Below are positions 44,155 through 53,336 of a stretch of 64,000 bases of DNA, in pieces. This stretch comes from Pseudoclavibacter sp. RFBB5. Lineage in GTDB: Bacteria > Actinomycetota > Actinomycetes > Actinomycetales > Microbacteriaceae. The stretch's first letter is position 1. Each line of letters starts with the position of its first letter. The stretch spans positions 1 to 64,000 of the forward strand of contig NZ_PSTZ01000010.1 of NCBI RefSeq assembly GCF_002931555.1, given 5' to 3'. Position numbers and translations under genes: made by a program. The notes beneath the pieces were generated by a model, which was not told the origin of the DNA, made no database searches, and saw only the letters and a program-made list of their open reading frames with translations.

Positions 44155-45120
44155 ATGACGACAGAAGCACCGCTCCCGCCCTCCCGTCCGGGCTCCGCCT
44201 TCACCACGGGTGAAGGGCTCCGTGCCGGCCTGAGTGCACGTGAAGTCTTCGGATCGAGCTACGCGCGCCCGCACCATGGCATCCGCACCAATGAAGAACC
44301 GGTCACCCCCGAAGAGATGGCGACGGCCTATCTACCGCGGATGCGCGACTGGCAGGCCTTCGGGGACACGACCGCTGCGATCTTCTGGGGGCTGCCGGTG
44401 CCGAACCGCCTCCTCACGAGCATGACGGTGCACATCGTGGTGCCAACCGGGAGGAATGCTCCGAAGGGGAACAGACTCGCAGCCCGGCGCATCTCTCCGG
44501 ACAAGTGGGAGCGCGTCGAGCACCGGGGCACGCCACTGGCAAGTCCGGCGCTGACTTGGGCGCTTCTCGCGCGCATCCTTTCGATACGGGAACTCGTCAC
44601 CGTCGGGGACGCTCTTGTCTCCACATCGCGAAACTACCGTTCGCTCCGCCGACCGGACGACCCGAGCATTCCCGACAACGAATACGCGAGCGTCCCTCCC
44701 CTCGCCACACTCGAACAGCTCAGCGAGATGAGCAGTGGCTGGGGGCGAACCATCGGTGCGTCCCGAATCCGCCTGTCTCTGCCGCTGATCCGCGAGGGTG
44801 TCGAGTCACCGAGAGAGACAGCGACGCGCCTAGCGCTCCTCGCCGCGGGATTCCCCGAGCCGACGGTCGCTCACGAGGTCTTCCTGGCAGGCCGATTCCT
44901 GGGTCGGGTCGACCTCGCCTACCCGGAGCTCAGGATCGCCATCGAGTACGACGGCAAGCACCATTGGACCGAGGAACAGGCGCTCAAGGACATCGCACGA
45001 ATCAACCGAATCCAGCAGGCTGGTTGGCTCGTGATCCGAGTGACCCGAAAACAGCTCGCGAACCCCGCCGAGTTTTTTGCGCAGGTCCGCGCGGCGTTGA
45101 AGCGCGCCCAGGCGAGATAG
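44155..45120 (+). CDS. DUF559 (Vsr-like nuclease fold) protein
   Basis: A 321-residue protein. Residues 1-200 resemble the N-terminal helix-turn-helix/AbiEi-like region seen in many actinobacterial DUF559 proteins. The C-terminal 100 residues form a PD-(D/E)XK-like core: Glu221 in SPRETATR, Asp253 in GRVDLAYP, Glu264 and Asp266 in IEYDGKHHW, then a helix and WLVIRVTRKQL. The catalytic residues look intact, so nuclease activity is plausible. TACCCT ends 6 nt before the ATG (leaderless). The gene is bracketed by two palindromic elements, the second 8 nt after its stop, and is unrelated to the glycan genes around it. The real role is unknown; many actinobacteria carry several copies. Confidence 0.8.
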   Translation: MTTEAPLPPSRPGSAFTTGEGLRAGLSAREVFGSSYARPHHGIRTNEEPVTPEEMATAYLPRMRDWQAFGDTTAAIFWGLPVPNRLLTSMTVHIVVPTGRNAPKGNRLAARRISPDKWERVEHRGTPLASPALTWALLARILSIRELVTVGDALVSTSRNYRSLRRPDDPSIPDNEYASVPPLATLEQLSEMSSGWGRTIGASRIRLSLPLIREGVESPRETATRLALLAAGFPEPTVAHEVFLAGRFLGRVDLAYPELRIAIEYDGKHHWTEEQALKDIARINRIQQAGWLVIRVTRKQLANPAEFFAQVRAALKRAQAR

Positions 45121-45128
45121 CCCCGACT

Positions 45129-45190
45129 CGGGATGGAGAAATCACCTCGTGCTGGGGAACTTTCCGCAAAGAAGCGAGTTTCCCATCCCG
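45129..45190. repeat. 62-nt palindromic element, copy 2
   Basis: Arms 45129-45158 and 45161-45190 pair at 19 of 30 positions with a 2-nt loop, more degenerate than copy 1. Its left arm matches the left arm of copy 1 at 22 of 30 positions. It begins 8 nt after the DUF559 stop codon and lies before the convergent LCP gene. Confidence 0.7.
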
Positions 45191-45231
45191 AAGCCGAGCG
45201 GAGGCGCGAGCCGAGCGGAGGCTGGCGCGCG

Positions 45232-46617
45232 CTACTCGGCGGGCGCGGTCTCCTCGGGGGCCGGCGCCTCTGGCGGGTCGGAGGCGATCGCGTCCTGCAC
45301 GGCGACGTGGATGGCGGGGATGTCGGGGTTGCCCTGGTCGAAGTTCGGCGGCACGATGTCGAGGCGAACGCTGTTGCCGCTGCGGGACTTCAGGAGGAGG
45401 TCGCCGACGTAGCCGATCATGCCCTCGGGGATGTCGGTCTGCACCACCTTCTCGAGCGCATCCGTGACCGGGCCGATCTTGCCGAGCAGGTTGCTGGGGG
45501 TCATGGTCGCCACCATCGCCTCCTGCAGCTGTCGCTGGCGTTCCATGCGTGCGAAGTCGGTGGTCTCGTAGCGGGAGCGGGCGTACCAGAGTGCGGTCGA
45601 GCCGTCCATGTGCTGCTGTCCCACCTCGATGAACTCCGTCGCGGGCGCCCATCCGGGTGAGCCGTCGTCGTTGATGCCGATGCCGACGCGTTCGGTGACG
45701 TTGATGTCGACGCCGCCGAGGGCGTCGATGAGCTCGGTGAAGCCGGCCATGTCGACGAGCACGTAGTACTGGATGCTCAGCCCGGTGATGCCCTCGACGG
45801 CGTCGCGCATCGCCTCGATGCCGGGCTCGGAGCCCTTCTCGCCGGCGTCGGCGTAGCTGCCGTTCTCGGAGATCGTGGCCTCGGTGTAGACGGAGTTGAG
45901 GTAGCAGACGTCGACGGCGCAGCCCTCGTAGAGGTTCGGGTAGAGGTCCTGCATCGGCCCCTCGGAGAACGGGAAGCTCTCCATCGCTCGCGGCAGTCCG
46001 ATGGTCGTGAGCTTGCCGGTGAACGCGTTGAAGCTCATCACGCTGATGGAGTCGGGGCGGAGCCCTTCGCGGTCGTCGCCGCGGTCGCCGCCGAGCATCA
46101 TGATGTTGAGCTGACCGTCTGCTGGCAGCTGGATGCCGTTGGAGGCGCCGCCGAAGAGCCCCTCGATGGCGGACCTGCCCTGGTTGGCGACCTGCGAAGT
46201 GACCGCAGCGAAGACGAGCGGCACCGTGACGAGCACGACGCCGACGATGGCGATGAGGGGGCGCGCGACCTGTTCGAGCTTGATGATGCGCACGAGCCGC
46301 AGCGCGTCCAGCCCGCTCACCACCCACATGGCGATGTAGAAGAGCAGCACGAGGTGCGCGATCGTGATGCCGAGTGTTGTCGAGAAGACGAAGAGCAGGG
46401 GCCCGCGGAGCACGAAGGCGAGGATGACGACCACGAGGATCGCGGCGATGCCGCCGAGCCAGATGGACAGCATGAAGCGCCCGAACTTGCGGTTCCCGGC
46501 GAGCACCTGCGCGGTTCCCGGCAGGAAGAAGTTCGCGACGAGCAGCCACCAGGCGCGCCTGGTCATGAGCTGCGGCGAGCTGGCGTCCGGGTACCGGAGC
46601 GGGAGGGTGAGTGTCAT
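45232..46617 (-). CDS. LytR-CpsA-Psr (LCP) family protein
   Basis: A 461-residue membrane protein. About five hydrophobic segments in residues 20-150 are followed by an external LCP domain (about 165-420) with the phosphate/polyprenyl-binding pattern MLGGDRGDDREGLRPDSISV, the basic GLPRAMESFP, and ARSRYETTDFARMERQRQL near 355-373. The C-terminus is acidic and Pro-rich. LCP enzymes attach secondary polymers such as wall glycans to peptidoglycan from lipid carriers. The multi-helix N-terminus is unusual but common in this clade. It lies 58 nt downstream of purE on the same strand and next to the glycan island, and is the best candidate for wall attachment of that glycan. Confidence 0.87.
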   Translation of the reverse strand: MTLTLPLRYPDASSPQLMTRRAWWLLVANFFLPGTAQVLAGNRKFGRFMLSIWLGGIAAILVVVILAFVLRGPLLFVFSTTLGITIAHLVLLFYIAMWVVSGLDALRLVRIIKLEQVARPLIAIVGVVLVTVPLVFAAVTSQVANQGRSAIEGLFGGASNGIQLPADGQLNIMMLGGDRGDDREGLRPDSISVMSFNAFTGKLTTIGLPRAMESFPFSEGPMQDLYPNLYEGCAVDVCYLNSVYTEATISENGSYADAGEKGSEPGIEAMRDAVEGITGLSIQYYVLVDMAGFTELIDALGGVDINVTERVGIGINDDGSPGWAPATEFIEVGQQHMDGSTALWYARSRYETTDFARMERQRQLQEAMVATMTPSNLLGKIGPVTDALEKVVQTDIPEGMIGYVGDLLLKSRSGNSVRLDIVPPNFDQGNPDIPAIHVAVQDAIASDPPEAPAPEETAPAE

Positions 46618-46675
46618 GGGGTCCTGCGGTCGAGGAGCATGGATGCGGCGACGGGTCTGGCCGGCGACGGCTTGG

Positions 46676-47218
46676 CTAGAGCGACTGCTTGAGGGCGTCG
46701 TTCTTGGCTTCGACGGCGTCGCGCAGTCCGTCACTGTAGTCGGCGAGTCTGGCCGCGAGCGCTTGATCGCCTGTGGCGAGGATGCGTGCGGCGAGGATTC
46801 CCGCGTTCTTGGCTCCACCGATGGAGACCGTCGCGACGGGGATGCCGGCGGGCATCTGCACGATCGAGAGCAGCGAGTCCATGCCGTCGAGGTACTTGAG
46901 CGGCACGGGGACGCCGACGACGGGCAGCGTTGTGAGGGAGGCGACCATGCCGGGGAGGTGCGCTGCGCCGCCGGCTCCGGCGATGATGACGCGGATGCCT
47001 CGGTCGCGCGCTTCGCGGCTGTAGCTGACGAGCTTCTCCGGGGTGCGGTGCGCGGAGACCACTTCGACCTCGGCGGGGACGCCGAACTCGGCAAGCACGT
47101 CGCGGGCCTCGTGCATGACGCGCCAGTCGCTGTCGCTGCCCATGATGATGCCGACGAGGGGCGTCTGCTGCGAGGCTTCGTCGGTGGGCGCGGGCGATGC
47201 GGTGGGGTTCTCGCTCAT
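46676..47218 (-). CDS. purE: N5-carboxyaminoimidazole ribonucleotide mutase
   Basis: A 180-residue purine-biosynthesis enzyme (class I PurE) that turns N5-CAIR into [26 protein letters not shown] and [17 protein letters not shown] are diagnostic. About 20 polar residues precede the fold. TACGCT ends 7 nt before the ATG, so it may have its own leaderless promoter even though purK lies 86 nt upstream. The LCP gene follows. Confidence 0.97.
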   Translation of the reverse strand: MSENPTASPAPTDEASQQTPLVGIIMGSDSDWRVMHEARDVLAEFGVPAEVEVVSAHRTPEKLVSYSREARDRGIRVIIAGAGGAAHLPGMVASLTTLPVVGVPVPLKYLDGMDSLLSIVQMPAGIPVATVSIGGAKNAGILAARILATGDQALAARLADYSDGLRDAVEAKNDALKQSL

Positions 47219-47303
47219 GCGTGCAAGCGTAGACGCGGGTTCGCCGGGCGCCGCTGAGGCGTGCCGGTGGGGCCTTTCCTCCGGGCGCGCCAGGTCACAC
47301 GCG

Positions 47304-48443
47304 TCAGACGGTGCTGTCGTCGTCGAAGGCGGCTGCCGCTGCGCGAGCACGGTAGGCGACGTCGTCGAGTTCCTGGCCGGCGACGGTCACGTGGCCGACC
47401 TTCCGCCCGGGGCGCGCGGACTTGCCGTAGCTGTGGATCTTCGCGTCGGGATGCGCGTGCATGGCTCGCTCGTAGCGGTCGCCGTAGCTGCCTTCTTGCG
47501 GGCCGCCGAGCACGTTGACCATGACGGCGTGCGGTGCGGTCATGCCGGTGTCGCCGAGCGGGAGGTCGAGGACGGCACGGAGGTGCTGCTCGAACTGGCT
47601 CGTCGTGGATCCGTCGATCGTCCAGTGGCCTGAGTTGTGGGGGCGCATGGCGAGCTCGTTGACGAGGATGCGCTGGTCGGTGGTCTCGAAGAGCTCGACC
47701 GCGAGCACTCCGGTGACGTCGAGGCCGAGGGCGACGGACTGGGCGATGGTCGCGGCGACGTAGCCGAGGCGGTCGTCTGCTCCTTCGGCGCCAGGCGCCG
47801 GGGCGAGGACCTCCGCGCACACGCCGTTTCGTTGCACGGTCTCGACGATGGGCCAGAGGCCGATCTCGCCGGAGGGCCGGCGGGCGACGAGCTGCGCGAG
47901 CTCACGGCGGAAGTCGACTCGCTCTTCGACGAGGAGCGGCTCGCCTGCTTCGAACCAGTCGGCGCCTTCCGCGCCGGATCGCACGATGCGCACGCCCTTG
48001 CCGTCGTACCCGCCGCGCGGCGTCTTGAGCACTGCGACGCCGCCGTTGGCGTCGATGAAGGTCTGCAGTTCGGCTTCGTCCTGCACTTCGGCCCACTCGG
48101 GGATGGGGACGCCGAGTTCCGCGAGCCGTCGGCGCATGAGCAGCTTGTCCTGCGCGTACTGGAGGGCGTGGGGTCCCGGTCGCACGGCGACACCGGCGTC
48201 GACCAGCCCGCGGAGGACGTCCTGCGGGACGTGCTCGTGGTCGAAGGTGACCACATCCACGCCTCGGGCGAACGCGAGCACCTCTTCGAGCACGTGCATG
48301 TCGCCGACCTCGGTGACCGCCCGATCTGCGCTCTCACCGCGGCTGGCGGCGAAGACGCGCAGGTCGATATCCAGCTCGATAGCGGGCGGGAGCATCATTC
48401 GCGCGAGCTGCCCTGCTCCGATGACGCCGACGACCTGACCCAT
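47304..48443 (-). CDS. purK: N5-carboxyaminoimidazole ribonucleotide synthase
   Basis: A 379-residue ATP-grasp enzyme that carboxylates AIR before PurE acts. [14 protein letters not shown] is the N-terminal signature, [14 protein letters not shown] the ATP-binding loop, and [17 protein letters not shown] the metal-binding C-terminal motif. GGAG precedes the ATG; upstream in-frame residues have no family match. The purE-purK order and the GtrA gene divergent from it match M. tuberculosis Rv3275c-Rv3277. Confidence 0.97.
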   Translation of the reverse strand: MGQVVGVIGAGQLARMMLPPAIELDIDLRVFAASRGESADRAVTEVGDMHVLEEVLAFARGVDVVTFDHEHVPQDVLRGLVDAGVAVRPGPHALQYAQDKLLMRRRLAELGVPIPEWAEVQDEAELQTFIDANGGVAVLKTPRGGYDGKGVRIVRSGAEGADWFEAGEPLLVEERVDFRRELAQLVARRPSGEIGLWPIVETVQRNGVCAEVLAPAPGAEGADDRLGYVAATIAQSVALGLDVTGVLAVELFETTDQRILVNELAMRPHNSGHWTIDGSTTSQFEQHLRAVLDLPLGDTGMTAPHAVMVNVLGGPQEGSYGDRYERAMHAHPDAKIHSYGKSARPGRKVGHVTVAGQELDDVAYRARAAAAAFDDDSTV

Positions 48444-48578
48444 GGTTCGCTCCGTTCGAGAGTGTGCCGGCAGTCTGCTGCCGTGGAGGAGTCTGTGCGC
48501 CCGCATCGAATTCGACGTGAGGGGACTTCTCCCCGCCTTCGGTGCTGTGGCAATCTCGTGCCTGTGCTCTGACGTGTC

Positions 48579-48584
48579 TATACT
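48579..48584 (+). promoter_or_regulatory. Candidate -10 box of the GtrA gene
   Basis: TATACT about 90 nt before the GtrA start, the best hexamer in the 226-nt purK-GtrA gap. No convincing -35 box. The gap has no other feature. Confidence 0.4.
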
Positions 48585-48669
48585 CCGACGAGGGTCACAA
48601 CTCCCCGACAGTTTATCCTGCTTGCGGCGGCATCATCCCCGCAAGTGCCCCACGATGGAGGTCGAGCGC

Positions 48670-49299
48670 TTGACCAATCGCTCCCACAAGCACGCAGAGC
48701 CGCATCACTCTGAGCCTGAGGATTTCGTCGGCTTCGTCGCTGCTGAGACGGCCGAGTTCGATCTTCCCGCCCAGCGCACCTCGAGGTCGCTCTGGGGCCG
48801 CGTCGCCAACGTGTTCCGGCGCATCGCCGCGTCCAAGGGCATGATGGCGCAGCTCATCAACTTCGGTCTGGTCGGCGGGGTCGGCTTCATCGTCGACACT
48901 GGCCTCTTCAACGTCCTCATGCTGACCGTGCTCAATCCGAGTGAGGTCGCGCACGGTGCGCTCTGGGCGAAGGTCATCTCGACGTGCGCCGCGATCGTGA
49001 CGAACTGGATCGGCAACCGCATCTGGACGTTCCGCCAGCACAAGCGCCAGGACAACTTCCGCGAGGCGATCGAGTTCTTCGGCGTCAGCCTCGTGGGGCT
49101 CGGCATCGGTCTGCTGCCGATCTGGTTCACGAACGCCGTGCTCGACAACCACTCGCTGGTGGCGTACAACATCGCGAACCTCGTGGGCATCGGCCTGGGT
49201 GCGATCTTCCGCTTCATCCTCTACCGCTTCTGGGTGTTCTCCCCGAAGCGCGTCGCCGAGATGCAGGACAAGAACGACTCGGACGTCGCGACCAGCTGA
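48670..49299 (+). CDS. GtrA family membrane protein
   Basis: A 209-residue protein with a 65-residue polar N-terminus and four membrane helices: INFGLVGGVGFIVDTGLFN, WAKVISTCAAIVTNWIGNR, FFGVSLVGLGIGLLPIWF and a final helix ending FRFILYRFWVF, all typical of GtrA. Such proteins take part in flipping or presenting polyprenyl-linked sugars for surface glycans. I prefer the TTG start at 48670 because GGAGG sits 8 nt before it, inside the codons of the ATG at 48655, which itself lacks a ribosome site. Rv3277 is the mycobacterial counterpart by position. Confidence 0.85.
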   Translation: MTNRSHKHAEPHHSEPEDFVGFVAAETAEFDLPAQRTSRSLWGRVANVFRRIAASKGMMAQLINFGLVGGVGFIVDTGLFNVLMLTVLNPSEVAHGALWAKVISTCAAIVTNWIGNRIWTFRQHKRQDNFREAIEFFGVSLVGLGIGLLPIWFTNAVLDNHSLVAYNIANLVGIGLGAIFRFILYRFWVFSPKRVAEMQDKNDSDVATS

Positions 49300-49334
49300 C
49301 GCCCGCCCGCGCCCCGAGACCGACCTCTTCGACC

Positions 49335-50048
49335 CTACGGCCCGCTGAGTTCCCGGATGCACGCGGCGACCGAGTTCGCGCTCGGGACGTCGACGAGTCG
49401 CAGCCGCTGCCCTGACACCGAGGTGATGACGATCGTTCCCGAGCGGAACATCGCCTGCCACAGGTTGCGCCGGACGGTGACGTCGACGATCGCGTTCATG
49501 GGGATCTCGCGGTTCTCGCTCGTCAGCGTGCCGTGGGAGAGCACGACCCGGTGCGTGGTGATTCGGTTCCGAGCCTGGAGCCACATGACGATGGGCACGA
49601 TCCCGAGCAGGACGATCGCGGCGAGCGAGACGAGCAGCCAGGCGTGGCGGGCCCCGATGGTGGCCTCCTGCAGGGCACCCAGGTTATAGCCGGCGGCGCC
49701 GAAGCCGGCGATGAGGATCAGCGAGGGTAGCAGGAGGCGACGCCCGTGCTTCCGGACCCGCATGACCGTCTGCTCGGGCAGGCGCATTCCGAGCGGCTCG
49801 TAGTGGCGCTGCGGGCCGCTGTCTGGCTGCGCGGCGTATCCGTCGTACTGCTGGTTGCCGTGCTGCTGGCTGGGGTCGCCGTGCTGCGGGTACTGCGTGT
49901 ACGCGTGGGGAGCCGCCGGCTGGGCGTACTGGTTCGGGTACTGCGCGGGCTGCGCAGGGTATTGCTGGTAGCCCGGCTGCGCACTGGCGGGGGCACCGAA
50001 GATCTGGTCCCAGGACTGCTCGCTCGGGTGCGGTGGGCGGCCGCGCAT
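49335..50048 (-). CDS. PH-domain membrane protein
   Basis: A 237-residue protein. The N-terminal 85 residues are low-complexity, rich in Gln, Tyr, Pro and Ala, and probably disordered. Two membrane helices follow (about 105-155), then a bacterial PH-like domain: NRITTHRVVLSHGTLTSENR, IPMNAIVDVTVRRNLWQ and SGTIVITSVSG. Its start overlaps the birA stop by one base. A PH-domain membrane protein also follows birA in mycobacteria (Rv3278c). Function unknown. Confidence 0.82.
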   Translation of the reverse strand: MRGRPPHPSEQSWDQIFGAPASAQPGYQQYPAQPAQYPNQYAQPAAPHAYTQYPQHGDPSQQHGNQQYDGYAAQPDSGPQRHYEPLGMRLPEQTVMRVRKHGRRLLLPSLILIAGFGAAGYNLGALQEATIGARHAWLLVSLAAIVLLGIVPIVMWLQARNRITTHRVVLSHGTLTSENREIPMNAIVDVTVRRNLWQAMFRSGTIVITSVSGQRLRLVDVPSANSVAACIRELSGP

Positions 50049-50920
50049 CAGGCCCCGTTCTCGGGGCGCACCCGTTCGACATCGCCCGCAGCGACGGCTC
50101 TCGTCTCACCGTTGTCACCGCGGATCACGAGGTGCCCGTCTGGTGTGAGCTCGGTGGCGAACCCGTGCAGCACCTCGCCCGAGGGGAGGGATGCGGCGAC
50201 TCGCGCCCGGAGGGTGGAGCAGACGTCGCTCAGCTCGCCGTGCGCGCCGCTCGCGACGGCGTCTCCCTGTGCCGCGCGAAGCGCGTCGAGGCGCGCGACG
50301 AACTCGGCGAGGTAGGCGGGAAGCAGTTCGGCCGGATGCGCGGGGAGCATGCCGCTGAGGGCGAGCGAGGTCGCGTGCGGGGTGGGGAGCTCGTCGGACT
50401 GCAGCGTGATGTTGACGCCGGTGCCGACGACGCAGGAGAGCTCGCCGTCACGAGTGCCGAGGACTCGGCCGAGAATGCCAGCGACCTTGTTGCCGTCGAT
50501 CTGCACGTCGTTCGGCCATTTGATCTCGACGCGGGCCGCCTGCTCGTCGGGGCGGAAGCCCGGTGCGGGCGGTGAGAGCTCGAGGATCGCGCTGCGGAGG
50601 GCGAGGCCCGCGATGAGTGGCAGCCAGCCCAGGATGCGGGGAGCGGTCTCGTCGTCGGTGAGGCGCACGAGCGTCGATGCGGCGAGGCACTTGCCTCGGG
50701 GGGACACCCATTCGCGCCCGTGGCGTCCGACGCCAGCGGTCTGCGCGTAGGTGACCAGCGTGCTGAGGGCCGGGTTCTGGCTGGCCTCTCCTCCGGTGCG
50801 CTCCCAGATGTCGGCGAGCACGTCGTTGGTCGAGGTCGCCTCCGGCACGGAGATGAGGCGGAGCTCGGTGCCGGCCGCGCGCCCCCCGAGGAGGAGCTGG
50901 GTGATGGCGGGGGCGTTCAC
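50048..50920 (-). CDS. birA: Biotin-[acetyl-CoA-carboxylase] ligase
   Basis: A 290-residue enzyme that attaches biotin to carrier lysines of acyl-CoA carboxylases; it has no DNA-binding domain, so it is not a repressor. EATSTNDVLAD, AGVGRHGREWVSPRGKCL and the catalytic IKWPNDVQIDGNKVAGIL are clear, and a C-terminal SH3-like domain follows. The GTG start overlaps the DUF4190-type gene stop by 4 nt. It lies beside accD5, whose carboxylase complex is its presumed client, although the biotinylated alpha subunit is not in the window. Confidence 0.94.
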   Translation of the reverse strand: MNAPAITQLLLGGRAAGTELRLISVPEATSTNDVLADIWERTGGEASQNPALSTLVTYAQTAGVGRHGREWVSPRGKCLAASTLVRLTDDETAPRILGWLPLIAGLALRSAILELSPPAPGFRPDEQAARVEIKWPNDVQIDGNKVAGILGRVLGTRDGELSCVVGTGVNITLQSDELPTPHATSLALSGMLPAHPAELLPAYLAEFVARLDALRAAQGDAVASGAHGELSDVCSTLRARVAASLPSGEVLHGFATELTPDGHLVIRGDNGETRAVAAGDVERVRPENGA

Positions 50921-51360
50921 TGGGCACCCGCGATCGCCGAGCCGATGAAGGAGAGGTAGACGAACGTCATCACGACGGAGGCGAGGACGGCGACGAACAG
51001 CGTGACGAGCGCGGTGATGGCGAGCGCCTTCGAGCGTCGCTTCTGCCAGAGGGCGACGATCGCGAGGACGAACGCGACCGCGGCGATGGAGAGCGCGAGC
51101 GCGATGTTGAGCACGGGAACAGGGATGAACGCGAGGACCAGCGACAGGACGGCGACACCGAGCGCCCACATCCCCCAGACGCTGCGGCGTGACTCGGGAA
51201 CATCCGCCGGCCGGTCTCCGCGCGCGTTCGCGTCGTACGGGGTGACGGGGGCGCTCGGCGGCAGCATGCACTGCTGCGCCTGCGCATCCGGTGCGAGCGG
51301 TACTACCTCGGCGCCCGGTCGAGGCGCGGCCTCGTTCGGTGCACCAGTGCCCTGAGTCAT
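50917..51360 (-). CDS. DUF4190-like small membrane protein
   Basis: A 147-residue protein with about 60 polar N-terminal residues (Pro, Ala, Asp) and two to three membrane helices, with the pattern [25 protein letters not shown] cut by a short polar turn and then [17 protein letters not shown]. This is the layout of DUF4190 proteins, which have no assigned function. It is the first gene of the three-gene run with birA and the PH protein, all overlapping by 1-4 nt. GAGAGG precedes the ATG. Confidence 0.72.
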   Translation of the reverse strand: MTQGTGAPNEAAPRPGAEVVPLAPDAQAQQCMLPPSAPVTPYDANARGDRPADVPESRRSVWGMWALGVAVLSLVLAFIPVPVLNIALALSIAAVAFVLAIVALWQKRRSKALAITALVTLFVAVLASVVMTFVYLSFIGSAIAGAQ

Positions 51361-51457
51361 GCCGTCAACCTCTCAAATGTCGTGCGTCGCGCGTGTCTCG
51401 TGCACGCCGCCGGGCACTCAGGCTAACCCGTACGGCCGCATGTGAGCCGTTGCCCGG

Positions 51458-51463
51458 TAAAGT
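51458..51463 (+). promoter_or_regulatory. Leaderless promoter -10 box of accD5
   Basis: TAAAGT ends 7 nt before the GTG start at 51471. No ribosome site lies before that GTG, which fits a leaderless transcript. Confidence 0.5.
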
Positions 51464-51470
51464 AGCGCGG

Positions 51471-53084
51471 GTGAACTCCGCACCACTTGACTCCGCAGCG
51501 TCCGGCCCGACTCCCACGAGCACGGCCGACAAGATCGCCGACCTCAGGGCCCGCCACGCGGAAGCGGTGACGCAGGCGGAGGAGGTCTCCGCGTCGAAGC
51601 AGCACGCGAAGGGCAAGAAGACCGCCCGCGAGCGCATCCTCGAGCTCCTCGACCCAGGTTCGTTCGTCGAGCTGGACGAGTACGTGCGGCACCGGACGAC
51701 GGCGTTCGGCATGGATGCGCGCCGCCCGTACGGCGACGCGGTCATCACCGGCACCGGCACGATCCACGGTCGCGGAGTCGCGGTGTACTCGCAGGACTTC
51801 ACGACGTTCGGCGGCTCGCTCGGCGAGGTCGCCGGCGAGAAGATCATCAAGATCATGGACCACGCCATGAAGGTGGGGGTGCCGATCATCGGCATGCTCG
51901 ACTCGGGCGGGGCGCGCATCCAGGAAGGCGTCGTCGCGCTCGGCAAGTACGGTGAGATCTTCCGCCGGAACACGCAGGCCTCCGGCGTCATCCCGCAGAT
52001 CTCCATCGTCATGGGTCCCGCTGCGGGTGGGGCCGTGTACTCCCCCGCGCTCACGGACTTCGTCATCATGGTCGACAAGACGAGCCACATGTTCGTGACG
52101 GGGCCCGACGTCATCAAGACGGTGACGGGCGAGGAGGTCGGCTTCGAGGAGCTGGGCGGCGCGCTCGCGCACAACCGCACCTCGGGCGTCTCCCACTACC
52201 TGGCAGCGGACGAGGACGACGCGCTCGACTACGCGCGCCAGCTCCTCTCGTTCCTCCCTGACAACAACCAGGCGGAGCTGCCGAGCTACGACATCGAGAC
52301 GGAGCTCGAGGTCACGGACCTCGACAAGAAGCTCAACACCGTCATCCCCGACTCCCCGAACCAGCCGTACGACGTGAAGCAGGTCATCGAGCTCATCGTC
52401 GACGACGGCGACTTCCTCGAGGTGCAGCCGCTGTTCGCGCCGAACATCATCATCGGGTTCGCGCGCGTCGACGGCACCTCTGTCGGCATCGTCGCGAACC
52501 AGCCGAACGCCATGGCGGGCACCCTCAACATCGAGGCCGGCGAGAAGGCCTCCAGGTTCGTCCGCTTCTGCGACGCGTTCTCCATCCCGATCCTCACGCT
52601 CGTGGATGTGCCCGGCTACCTGCCAGGCACCGACCAGGAGTGGTCGGGCGTCATCCGCCGCGGCGCGAAGCTGCTCTACGCGTATGCGGAGGCGACCGTG
52701 CCGCTCGTCACCGTCATCCTGCGCAAGGCCTACGGCGGCGCGTACATCGTCATGGGGTCGAAGCAGCTCGGCGCCGACCTGAACTTCGCGTGGCCGACGG
52801 CCGAGATCGCCGTCATGGGTGGACAGGGGGCCGTGAACATCCTCTACCGCGGTGAGATCAAGCGCGCCGAGGAGGCCGGGGAGGACGTGGCCGCCGTGCG
52901 CACGCGCCTCGCGAACGAGTACACGTACAACGTGGCGTCTCCCTTCCTCGCCGCGGAGCGCGGTGAGCTCGACTCGGTCATCGAACCCGCGTCGACCCGC
53001 GTCATCGTCGCGAAGGCGTTGCGCACGCTGCGCACGAAGCGCGCTTCGCTGCCACCCAAGAAGCATGGGAACATCCCGCTGTGA
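51471..53084 (+). CDS. accD5: Acyl-CoA carboxylase beta subunit (propionyl-CoA carboxylase type)
   Basis: A 537-residue carboxyltransferase. It moves CO2 from biotin to propionyl-CoA or acetyl-CoA, giving methylmalonyl- or malonyl-CoA for lipid synthesis. The two crotonase-like halves show their oxyanion loops: GGARIQEG and [14 protein letters not shown] in the first, and [18 protein letters not shown] in the second. Length and ending ([10 protein letters not shown]) match actinobacterial AccD5. The stop overlaps the start of the epsilon subunit gene by 4 nt. The same order (birA, accD5, accE5, maf) occurs in M. tuberculosis. The symbol rests on sequence class plus synteny. Confidence 0.96.
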   Translation: MNSAPLDSAASGPTPTSTADKIADLRARHAEAVTQAEEVSASKQHAKGKKTARERILELLDPGSFVELDEYVRHRTTAFGMDARRPYGDAVITGTGTIHGRGVAVYSQDFTTFGGSLGEVAGEKIIKIMDHAMKVGVPIIGMLDSGGARIQEGVVALGKYGEIFRRNTQASGVIPQISIVMGPAAGGAVYSPALTDFVIMVDKTSHMFVTGPDVIKTVTGEEVGFEELGGALAHNRTSGVSHYLAADEDDALDYARQLLSFLPDNNQAELPSYDIETELEVTDLDKKLNTVIPDSPNQPYDVKQVIELIVDDGDFLEVQPLFAPNIIIGFARVDGTSVGIVANQPNAMAGTLNIEAGEKASRFVRFCDAFSIPILTLVDVPGYLPGTDQEWSGVIRRGAKLLYAYAEATVPLVTVILRKAYGGAYIVMGSKQLGADLNFAWPTAEIAVMGGQGAVNILYRGEIKRAEEAGEDVAAVRTRLANEYTYNVASPFLAAERGELDSVIEPASTRVIVAKALRTLRTKRASLPPKKHGNIPL

Positions 53085-53326
53085 GCCAGGAGCAGATTCC
53101 CTCGCACGTCGGCCTCGAGCACATCGTGCGCACGGTCAGCGGCAATCCGAGCGAGGACGAGCTCGCCGCGGCGACGCTTGTGCTCGCGTCGATGATCGAG
53201 TCCGCGCAGGACCTCGACCGACCGCGTGACATCGTCAGGCGGCGCACGACGTGGGAGCTCTCCCAGCGCGGGATGCGGGGCGGCGGCTCAGCGAGCGACC
53301 CGTTCGGCGGCTCCTACCGGAGCTGA
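53081..53326 (+). CDS. accE: Acyl-CoA carboxylase epsilon subunit
   Basis: An 81-residue small subunit found only in actinobacterial acyl-CoA carboxylases, where it bridges the alpha and beta subunits. Conserved parts are [20 protein letters not shown] and the C-terminal [14 protein letters not shown], the latter with the Trp and basic residues usual in the family. The GTG start overlaps the accD5 stop by 4 nt. Gly/Ser-rich end. Confidence 0.92.
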   Translation: MSQEQIPSHVGLEHIVRTVSGNPSEDELAAATLVLASMIESAQDLDRPRDIVRRRTTWELSQRGMRGGGSASDPFGGSYRS

Positions 53327-53336
53327 TTCCACCCGC

